Shown here in pieces: positions 55,311 through 64,000 of a stretch of DNA of 64,000 nucleotides. The translations under genes were made by a program, and so were the position numbers. Under the pieces are notes generated by a model. That model ran no database searches and was not told where the DNA came from. It worked only from the letters and a program-made list of their open reading frames with translations. Source of the DNA: Tubiluchus corallicola (taxonomy: Eukaryota > Priapulida > Priapulimorpha > Priapulimorphida > Tubiluchidae); assembly GCA_030141605.1 (NCBI GenBank), contig JAQGDQ010000195.1, positions 182,001-246,000 on the forward strand. The letters run 5' to 3'. The stretch's first letter is position 1. Each line of letters opens with the position of its first letter.

Positions 55311-57249
55311 ATTGTTCTCGATATCATAATGATCGGGCCAATCAAGTCTTTACTAATAGATACATAATAAATTTTTCTGAATTGAAAAGAGATATTTTTT
55401 AGAAACTTAACTGACGACCCAAATTTTACTTTTTTGAATGCGTGAAACATGGAGCCAGAGCTGCATTATTGGACGACCTACTCAACCACCAGATTGTAAC
55501 ACGGGAATCTTAATCAAATTATAATCCCGCAAGACTGTACAGAAATGTATGTGGAGAATCCAAAACTGGTCATCAATCTTGTTTTATTCTACAAAAATTA
55601 TTGCTGCTACTTACTTTGTACATACGTCTTATTAGTACTGTCGTTACATGAAAATTTTTATGTTGTTTTTACGAATTACATGTAACCCGTTCATGTATAA
55701 AAACTTAATCAATATCTGTGAATTGTATCTGAGCAAATTATTTGATCTAATAAATTAATTGTGATGCCCATTATTCTTTTATTGGTACTTTGCACTTAGC
55801 ACTTGCACCGTGGAGATGCTTGTATCAGATGTAGTCTGTATTCTAAATTTACTTAAAATAAATGAAGTTTATTTATTTATTTAGTACATTATTTCGTTAA
55901 ATAAATAAACTGAAAATGTAGGTATTAAACATTTCAAAGCTGTTTAGTGGCACACACACAAAATTATATCGTGAAACCAATTAGGATTAGAATTAGGGTT
56001 AAGTGTGGGTTTGGCGTCAGGGCTGGGTTAGGGTTAAGGTTAGGGTTAGGTTAGGCTATGGTGATGGTAACTATATTTAAACTGTAAACTCCTTCCCAAT
56101 TTTTTAAAAAAGCCACCAACAGTTTGTATCTGGCCCAACAGTGGTTCTTTGTCTATTCAGATAAACCTTTGGCCAGTGGTCCTTTAGTCGTTGGTGGTTG
56201 ATGTTTATACGGTCCATTGGAAACCTTTGACTGATGTCCTTTAGTCAACGGCCAGAAACTTTGAACCGAGTCGAAGGCGCACGATTCGGTCAAAGTTCCA
56301 TTTCAGCAATTGCTCTCTGATAAACCTAAGTGGGGAAATTATTAATACTATTTTTCCCTGTTGTATGTATATTGTAAGTTTTGACCTGATATTCAGCTGC
56401 TATATTAGTGTCCAATTTCATTGAGCGTCATACACGTAGCATACACATTTCTCTTTCTTTATGACTTCTGCAGCGTCTTAATTTGGGAAAGCTTTGACAT
56501 AGCTGGCTGTGGCTACTTATGAAAGATAATTAGGCTCATTCTGTAATCTCACAATTGCTAAATTGCGAAAGACAATCTTCTAAGTTGAGACATTTAAGCA
56601 GTGGAGAAGTTTTAGCCCAATCAGATGTGCACGCATCACTGGGTCATTGGGTCAGTACGGCAGATGAAACCACCCAGAAACTGTTTACATGCCAGACACT
56701 GATTCGTCTACTGACCAGACTTGGTGTTCGGACAGAGTGACCAAAGAGCGCTGCAGCAGTGACTGCTGTCTGCATACTTGTTACACTTTGCAATATTTCT
56801 CCACTTAGTTGTTACTGCAGCCTGGCAATACATGTACAGGAAAGGAAGGCGTGCTGTATTTTGAATGTCAGTAATAAGTTGCCTCTCGCATGCGAATTGA
56901 CACCATTATACCATGACTATAGAAATCATTAGAAACCCTAGCTGGCAGCCACTTGCAGAATAGTATGAAGAGCAAACCAGTATGGCGTATCATGATGACG
57001 GCCTGCGATGCGCTCTCTCTTTCTGTCGGATGGACACTAGAGTTGCCATCACTTTTGATTTGGTCAAGGTCTCCTGAAATTTAGCCATAGATTCGTAGTT
57101 CGGTCGGATTCTTGAAAAATTCGGAAACCTCCTGATTTCGACCATCACTTTGAAATTTAAGTGGAAATGCAACCTACATGCCATTGAAAATAAGCCAAAA
57201 AACAGCTAAGTCTCTGTTAATTACTCAAAGTAAGTTTAAACGGTTGCAT
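55311..57249. other. No gene seen
   Basis: Contains a telomere-like block at 55981-56056 (listed). Short frames not recognised. Confidence 0.45.
55981..56056 (+). repeat. Degenerate interstitial TTAGGG-type repeat
   Basis: Several TTAGGG and TTAGG/TTAAGG variants in one 76-bp stretch, e.g. GGGTTAGGGTTAAGGTTAGG. Matches the animal telomere repeat but is imperfect. Confidence 0.7.
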
Positions 57250-57345
57250 GGCTTCATCATTTTCGTCCAATTTTACTCCAGCGACAAGTGCTGCAGAACA
57301 AGTATTCTCCCGCTTTAGCTTTAATTCACATAACAGAATGTGCTT
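57250..57345 (+). pseudogene. Possible hAT transposase dimerisation-region fossil
   Basis: Reads SSFSSNFTPATSAAEQVFSR followed by FSFNSHNRM, like the hAT C-terminal 'PxxSxxxERxFS...R' motif. Only about 30 residues, no other domain found. Confidence 0.35.
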
Positions 57346-60129
57346 AATAATTTGATTGGTAAGCCGATCCCAGAAAAGTTAAACGTGAGAAATTTGACTG
57401 GGATGAAAATCCAAAAAAAAATTGATGTACACTGCTTACACTTTTGTAAGTTTTTGAGCTTTTTGGCGTCTAAGATCAAGAATTTGTACAACTTTGAATT
57501 TCTTGATTTTAGTTTCCGAAACAAGACTTCGTAAAACATCTAAAATGCTTGCTTTCTGGGGCTCGGTCCCGGGTCCCACTAGGGTTGGAGGGGGATTACC
57601 GGCCCCCTTGACTCCTGATTTCGGTTCACATTCAACCCTAATGAACACATTCATTGTAGTTTAAAGGAAAACAGGACGATTTTCCACACCTGGTGCCATT
57701 TTGAAGTATGACATAAAGTATACATTTTAAAACCCACAATAATGCCAAGGTGTTTCAGACAATTAAGTAACAGGTTAGAAAGCTTAATTAACGGCGGCTG
57801 AGCTCAATTAGTGGTGGCATAACAACTGAACATAATTTTCAACAGCACAAATATTGCATGAGTGTGCTGCACATGTTTGTGAAAGAGAAAATTGAAGTAC
57901 ACTACCACTGTACAACATTTAGTGTGATGCACAAATATGATATGTTCATATATGTAAAAAATCAAAATGATAATGACAATAATATTGTGCAAGTCAAAAA
58001 TACGCTTCAATAAAAATATGTTTAAACTAAAAATATGCTTTAATATCGTCCACACTGTTATGACCCGCCTGCCGATTCTAATTTAAGCGCCAGGTTGGCT
58101 TCTCACCTGTGTTCTGTAACTTGATTTTGACCTAGTTAGTTGATTGTTATAGAGGTGGAAGTAATGTCGGCTGCTTAGGATGACACCTCTGATGTTTTGT
58201 TTTTGTTATTTTGTGTTCACTGGCAATAAAAATGAAGTCATGTCGCAAATGCATCTACATTTATTCACCATGTTTTTGTAACCAATTCCAACTCAAACAA
58301 CACATGCGCAATAATATTGACAATATTGATAATATTGAATATTGACAATATCATTGTACATGGTTAGGTCCCTTAATGTTAAGGTTTTAAAAACACCGGG
58401 TTCTGTTTGCTCAATAAAGTTGATGCCATATCCGAGCCTGTGACGCCATCATTTGGTATTATAAACAAGTAAAATACTTTAGACGCCAGTTAAAAGAGGG
58501 CAATGTGTTCCTTAAATTTCTGAAAGTTTAAGTAAAAACTTCGGAAAACTTCGAAAACTGAAGAAATGTTAGATAAAACAGGCTGTATCAAGGAGTAAAA
58601 AGTAATATTAACAGTGAAAATGAAAAGAAGACATAAGGGTGGTAGTAAAAAAATTATGATCACTTGATATTTTAATAAACGTGATGATTGCACGAAAAAC
58701 AAGACACAACCAAAAGCAGTAATTTTGAGTTTAAGAATACAAAAATAAAGGTTCGCTTTCACTACTACGACTGTTGCTGCTGCTCTGCATGCGCGGTCCA
58801 ACTGCAAACAAGTCGCACGGTGAACCGTGGCGTTGCTGCTCAAGTTTCAATTCACGTTCCATTAACCCCCTCCCCTGTCCAAGCCAGTCCCGCGCAGCAG
58901 CTGAAGCAATCAATTCGCCTCGCTTGTGAATCGCTGCTATCATATTCCTCATCAGTTTATTGTCATGCTGTCATTTATTCTGCTTGTAGCTCTGACTGTT
59001 ATGGGACAAGATAATCCTCTTCAGCTGAACAACATAAGAACAAGTTATAAATTGTTCTCAACTTCAGCTCGATCGATTTAGATTCTCTGATTAAGTGGCT
59101 TTTGTATGAAGACGGTGGCAGAATGAGTGTTGAGACGCGTTACCCCTCTGAAACATTTCCCCGTTAATTTACTTCATTAATGGCATTTGACAGTTGTCGC
59201 TTACAAGATTCGCTTTAAGCATTAGCTAAGTTTTAACTAACATATCTGCCCAAAGAGGGCGCTACCACGCAATGCGTAATTCTAAAGGTAAACTAAGTTA
59301 AGTGTACTGCAATTTCTAAATAAATAGTAATAATAATGATGTTATAAGATTTAAGCACTGTTGTGTGTTATCGTGAACAGATACACGAAGAAAGTATTTA
59401 ATACAGACGCAGTGTGGGTTAATAAGCTTAGACTTGTAACGAGGTGGACTTGCAATTTCTAACACACCACAAACAAATTATTTCAGCACATTCATCCATA
59501 AACAATGTAATTTTGTGAATAACAGTAACCATTATAATATGTGGGTCATGGTTTACATTTATCATTTTATCTTTTTAATTTGGTTCGGGCTTTCAAATTT
59601 TATATAAAGCAATTAATTCAAAGAATTTTAATGTTTACACATGTAATAAAATAATACAGTGAGTACGTTATTTTCACTGTAGACGCTGCGGAAAAATCCA
59701 CATTATATATGAACAAATTTGATGTGACTTAAACTAATGAATTTTTGCATAATGCATTGGAATGAAATGCACTGGAAGCGTAACGTTATGTAATGTAGTC
59801 TGACTTATATACATGTGCACATACGCAAAAGGAACGGAACGTAATGTGAAATCAAAGAAAATGTAATGACACGTAACCTAAATTACGCCATATGTTGAAT
59901 TAAATGAATATAATGGGGCCTAGGTGTAATGCTGTGTAACATAATGTGTAAGGCAATGAACTGTGCTATATCATATTGGCACATGTTAACGTATCTCGCT
60001 AAAGTGCAAGAAAACGCTCTTCATAAAGAAAAATTTAAAAATTCACTTACATGCTATCCTATTGCATACATGATTTGTGTTAGCAGTAACACTGTATAAG
60101 TCTTGTAAATTTAAACTCTTGTGATGACC
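57346..60129. other. No gene seen
   Basis: Includes a GC-richer patch at 57550-57620 (GGTCCCGGGTCCCACTAGGG) and another at 58780-58920. Frames over them show no recognised domain. Confidence 0.45.
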
Positions 60130-60385
60130 TTATAAGCGCAGACATTTTAACGTTAAACCGTTTGAAACAAGTTTAGACAACTTTTGCAAAAGTTTAAAAT
60201 ACAGAATCTTGTGAATAACATCAATAACGTGTTTTTGGTGAGTCAATGGTGCACACTGGGATGGCGATGGAGTGCCGTTTTACCATTTGACGCGAATATT
60301 TTAAACATTTAAGAGTTTCTTTTGCAGTTACATAAGTGTTTCAAACAGATAAGCGTAATGGCAAGTAATATAAGTTTGTATGAAA
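60130..60385 (+). repeat. Dispersed repeat R, copy 5
   Basis: Carries GGTGAGTCAATGGTGCACAC, GTGCCGTTTTACCA and ACATAAGTGTTTCAAACAG; the left part matches copy 3 (GTTTGAAAC..TTTAGACAAC). Confidence 0.75.
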
Positions 60386-61587
60386 AGTTCGGGTTGTGCT
60401 TTATAATTCCCCTATCTTCCTTTTAGGAAATATAGGAAAATAATCGTTTTCCTCTTCTGTACTTTCAACAATCAATTCACTATTATGCCGCGTGCATTCA
60501 GATGACGCAAGTTCCTGATTTGTTTATCTTAGCATCTCATTCATCCCGTTTTCAGCTTCCCTCTGGCTGCAGGCAGCATCCCGCGCAGCTTCTACACGCG
60601 CAGGAAATGCAAGCTCTTACACCGAGACCTATCCTGAAGCTATCGTTTCTTCCCGTAAACCAGACCAGGCAGGGTAGCGTTAGTGCAAAGCCAGACAAAC
60701 ATGACGGAGGTCATTCATTTATTTTTTTCTAATGAGCTTTTGAAGATACGGTGAGGCAAATACGTCCTGTGCAGTTGGGCAAGACAGAGCAGTGATGGCT
60801 GAATCTAGATGTTTTTATTAACTGCATTATGGTGGCGAGATGCCAATGGCTTCCCTGGAGGACTGGATCGGCCCTGTTGTTATGTTAAAAACAGATTTCG
60901 CTTGCCAGATGTAGGAAAGACTTGGACAGATATGGTGCTCTGTGTGATTCTTATACAGATTTGAATTTCCGAAACTATTGACGGATTACATTTTTTATGA
61001 AGTTTTAAGTCGACTTTTGCTTAATTTAGCGTGATATGTTTATATGTGTTTATGATCCTTACGTTTCATTGTTCTTAACCAGAGGAAAAAACTATTAACC
61101 GATCAAGAATCTTGAGTTCAGAAAAGAAAATGGTGGATCTGTCTAAAGGCATTACCTCGGAATACAAACCGAGTCAAGATCATTTTCGACAACAAACAAT
61201 TCAAGATTATTGAATCAAGATAAACAACTTCATCTTTTTCTGATTTCTCTGCAGATGCACCTTGCGCTTTGAAAATAGAAAAATTGTTTTGTCTATATCG
61301 GAAGCCTTAACTCAAAACAAAATGCTTCCATCTAATTTGCTGCGACAAACATCTGCCATCAGCTACAGTAATTTACAAAAGTATAAAGAGGAATTTTGTA
61401 ATTTAATCACGAGTTTTATGATTTATGTGCAATCAGACTTCTAAATATACGTTGCGTCGAATTAATCGAATTGTGATGCAAGTTGCGTGATATACGTGTT
61501 GCGTTTTGTGCTTGTGCGTAAGACCACATCTAAAGTTTCAAATTAAAGCGTCTTAGTATAAAATGAATAAAGAGCTTCTAATGTACG
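60386..61587. other. Upstream region of the four-jointed-like gene
   Basis: No exon recognised. An out-of-frame ATG at 61563 precedes the gene's ATG by 25 bp; otherwise nothing to report. Confidence 0.45.
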
Positions 61588-62482
61588 ATGCGAGTGTGTT
61601 GGCTAAAGAAAAACCGACTGTGCGCATTAATACTCGTGACCATTGCCTGCACCATTGTTTACGTTGTCTGGAGTTACAGTAGGCTTCAAAATTACCACTG
61701 GTCATTCGACGTTTCTGATCGTTTTGACATAACGTACGGATACGCGCGAAATTACAGAACCAGTTTGAAATTCGCCAATTGCAAAATCTTCACCTATTCA
61801 CACGATTTTTTCGCCAATTCACTGAAGTTTTCCCGGTCTGAAAAGAATGTGGCGACTACGGAATTACACTACAAACCGCTAGAAATGCACCTGGAAGCAT
61901 ATCTGAGGGACTACGCCGGAATAGAGACAACTCAGGAATATCGAGAAGAAGAGTTCGAACCTCCTGCAAATGAAGAAGACGATAATGCAATTATCGATTA
62001 CAGCTATGACAAAAAGGACTATGATGACGATGATGATGACAACGACGACGTTGAAGGTTATGCTGAAGGAAGGGAAAACGAAGCTACATTTTCCAGGAAA
62101 AACTTGTGGAATAGTGGAACAGATAATGTGCGACAGTCGTCTGCATATACAGGAAGTGACGTCATTACGCATACGGCAATGCGAAAAAAACGACATATCG
62201 GCAAAAGAGTTTACAATAGAAACGAAAGTGCGTTTTACCGCAGGAAAAATACAAAACAGCTAAACCCGGTTCGTAGAAAATTGTTGTGTCCTGGTAGAGC
62301 CGCGAGTTCGAGAGCGATGAAAGGCAAAATTTTCTCCAGTGTTTTCTCCTGTTTCCACAACAACGCAACGAAACCCTTGGGTACAAAAAAACAACGCCAT
62401 GATAAGGTCTTTGCAAAGCAAGAAACTGTGATAGACGATGGAATTTATTTTTCGAAATACGTTGAAAAACTCATACCTAAAG
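61588..62482 (+). CDS. Four-jointed-like exon 1
   Basis: 298 codons plus one base. Membrane anchor, then a stalk with possible N-glycosylation sites (Asn212, Asn259). The open frame runs 59 bases past the donor, which misleads simple frame calling. Confidence 0.75.
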
Positions 62483-62615
62483 GTAAGAGTCAAGAAATGG
62501 AATGCAGAATAATTGGGTTTACAGGAGCAATTAGTGATTGACTATCTTATAGATGGCAGCACAATATCAGTTGCACACTTCGCGGCAATCAGCTGTAGCG
62601 GCATTTTTCCCATTG

Positions 62616-62684
<69 letters not shown>

Positions 62685-63142
62685 CTCGTTTTCTCTCTCT
62701 TCCTCTTTCTTGTTCTTTAACTTTCGCTCTGCCTTTCTTCCTCCCCTCTCTCTCTCTCTCTCTCTCTCACTCATTTCTCTTTCTGTCATTTTCCCTCACT
62801 CTCTCTTTCTTTCTATTTCTCTCTCTTCTCTTTTCCTTCCTCTTCTCAATTGATGTCAATTAATAACTTCTCTAGTGACAGGTCTCTTCAATTCTGCTCT
62901 TAAATCAAGTCATCGTGGACATGTTTTCTAAATTAAAGTCATTGATTTTCCTTCGTTTTAGGAATGTCGGCGAATCTCATTACGTCTTACGCAGAGTCAA
63001 TAAAAAATCATCCTATTGTTCGTTTTGAGCTTCCCAAGTGGGATAAGTGTGGGAGGCCGAAGAACATGTATATTCAACTAGCCAACGGTCAAGCGTTTTG
63101 TGCTCGTTACAGATACCCAAGAGACCATTTGATATATGGCAA
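61588..63142 (+). CDS. Four-jointed (FJX1-like) Golgi kinase, first two exons
   Basis: Exon 1 61588-62482 (donor AAAG|GTAAGA), exon 2 62962-63142 (acceptor TTTTAG; donor CAA|GTTAAT weak). In Drosophila, Four-jointed is a type II Golgi kinase that phosphorylates Fat and Dachsous cadherin repeats in planar polarity; vertebrate FJX1 is its homologue. Seen: short cytosolic tail, membrane anchor at about 11-28, a long divergent stalk with an acidic run (145-154) and basic RKKR (199-202), then the family match DGIYFSKYVEKLIPKG, and in exon 2 CGRPKN and LANGQAFCARYRYP, which correspond to the CGR..N and DG..AC.RY blocks before the kinase core. The core itself is not in the window or not recognised, so the gene is partial. 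FAM20/GASK1 relatives are the alternative. Confidence 0.72.
62616..62850. repeat. (CT)n microsatellite in the four-jointed-like intron
   Basis: Long CT runs with interruptions. Frames on both strands over it are repeat translation. Confidence 0.95.
62962..63142 (+). CDS. Four-jointed-like exon 2
   Basis: Starts in phase with exon 1 and codes MSANLITSYAESIKNHPIVR, then FELPKWDKCGRPKNMYIQLA, NGQAFCARYRYPRDHLIYG. The 3' end is uncertain; if the GT at 63143 is not used, the frame reads five more sense codons to a TAA at 63165-63167. Confidence 0.68.
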
Positions 63143-63520
63143 GTTAATAGAATCAGTTCAACTTTAAAGGCAGAATACGCTTACTGGTAGTGTTGTTGGG
63201 TAAAGATAGCTCCTTGTAAGGAGGTACCTAGAGCAAATTGCAATAGAGTTTCTCTCTTTAGATTCTGTTAAAACATGGTTTCAGGTACCCTCAACAAAAA
63301 TCGGCTTTGGTACTTTTGAGATAGCGCGTAAATCCAAAATGGCGCCTGCTGGAGCCAAGAATCAGCTATATCTCCTAAACCATCGAACATTTTTATTGCA
63401 ATTTATTCTAGGTTACTTGTTGTCTTTACTTGCTCACTACAGGACAATGCATAATTTTTTTCTACAATTTTTACGATGGACAATTTTTAATACTAGTAAC
63501 TTGAAACTATAGACAAATAT
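63143..63520 (+). other. Presumed intron of the four-jointed-like gene
   Basis: No further exon of the kinase recognised; nothing else seen. Confidence 0.4.
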
Positions 63521-63576
63521 AATAATGATGATGACGATGACGATGATGATGACGATGATGATGATGATGATGATAA

Positions 63577-63641
<65 letters not shown>
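63521..63641. repeat. (GAT)n followed by (ATT)n microsatellite
   Basis: About 53 bp of GAT/GAC then about 68 bp of ATT. The Asn-rich and Ile-rich minus frame is its translation. Confidence 0.93.
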
Positions 63642-63642
<1 letters not shown>

Positions 63643-63830
63643 TTGTAACCTTTTCAGTGGGATATCCTTGTGTTAATCCCAAAAAAAAGAAATAAGAATT
63701 AATAATTCCATGTGCTGTGATTCTCGTTGTTCAAACAAGGTCTATATTCTGCACATTAACGTACAGAGAATGCCCTAGTATTAGTAGTACATAATAATGA
63801 TATTAATCCAATCATCTGACGTGACAATCA

Positions 63831-63979
63831 TCATCATCATCATCATCATACGCCCGTCACGTCTATTGTAGACATTGGGCAGGCAGAAATCTGCCTTCAG
63901 ACAGGTAAATGCAGCAGTAATCCAGCAAAAAAACTAGACACTGCTACGCCAAAGGCTTGTCAGCACCACTTCCGTCAAA
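63831..63979 (-). mobile_element. SINE-like element with target duplication, copy C
   Basis: Reverse orientation, (CAT)n tail at left, head TTTGACGGAAGTGGTGCTGA at right. A 10-bp GTGACAATCA lies on both sides (63821-63830 and 63980-63989), the mark of retroposition. The best-preserved of the three copies. Confidence 0.85.
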
Positions 63980-64000
63980 GTGACAATCAGTGCGCCCAAC

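Noticed and set aside
57540..57640. tRNA-like GGTCCCGGGTCCC patch
   Set aside because: No cloverleaf could be folded around it, and no A box at proper spacing.
58688..59014. 108-codon plus frame in a GC-richer patch
   Set aside because: No domain and no splice or family evidence; composition alone is not enough.
62513..62863. Ser-Leu and Arg-Glu frames on both strands
   Set aside because: CT/GA microsatellite within the four-jointed-like intron.
63437..63682. Asn-rich and Ile-rich minus frame
   Set aside because: Translation of the GAT/ATT microsatellites.

Overview
This window reads as nuclear DNA of an AT-rich invertebrate animal. The genes are split by GT-AG introns. Their products are animal families: ribosome-biogenesis methyltransferase EMG1, pyruvate dehydrogenase phosphatase, a membrane glycerophosphodiesterase, a secreted group III phospholipase A2, and a four-jointed-type Golgi kinase. 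The spaces between are filled with BEL/Pao, LINE, SINE, Tc1/mariner, MITE and satellite sequence. I cannot name the phylum with confidence; nothing suggests a bacterial or viral window.

Layout. On the minus strand, 378-26922 holds all six exons of EMG1 (231 residues by my assembly), with introns of about 0.6 to 17.5 kb. Intron 1 contains a same-strand intronless PDP1-like phosphatase gene (24014-25465). Intron 4 holds a full-length BEL/Pao retrotransposon (7155-15232, paired 427-bp LTRs, 5-bp target duplication GTTAT), a minisatellite grown from a LINE tail (5218-6587), a pentanucleotide repeat carrying an inverted-repeat element, and one copy of a dispersed repeat. Only 120 bp beyond the EMG1 start codon, on the plus strand, begins a nine-exon GDPD gene (27043-38568, 335 residues), so the two genes probably share a divergent promoter. 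GDPD introns carry 54-bp and 58-bp tandem arrays, a SINE and a 5'-truncated LINE.

From 38.6 to 52.1 kb I find no host gene exon; the stretch holds transposon fossils (Tc1/mariner, LINE, Harbinger-like MITE), two copies of the dispersed repeat, and microsatellites. At 52133-52809 (minus) is the first exon of a secreted group III phospholipase A2 with a furin-type site before its catalytic domain; its later exons were not recognised. From 52.8 to 61.6 kb there is again no clear gene, only TE remnants and a telomere-like block. At 61588-63142 (plus) are the first two exons of a four-jointed (FJX1-like) gene; most of its kinase domain lies beyond the window or was not found.

The genes are housekeeping or signalling genes with no evident shared pathway. 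EMG1/GDPD head-to-head pairing and PDP1 nesting are the only gene arrangements that suggest shared regulation. I see no CRISPR array, operon, tRNA or rRNA gene. Several long open frames are translations of microsatellites or of the opposite strand of real genes. Two apparent gene starts upstream of EMG1 and PDP1 are GTG codons, so I moved both starts to the first in-frame ATG.
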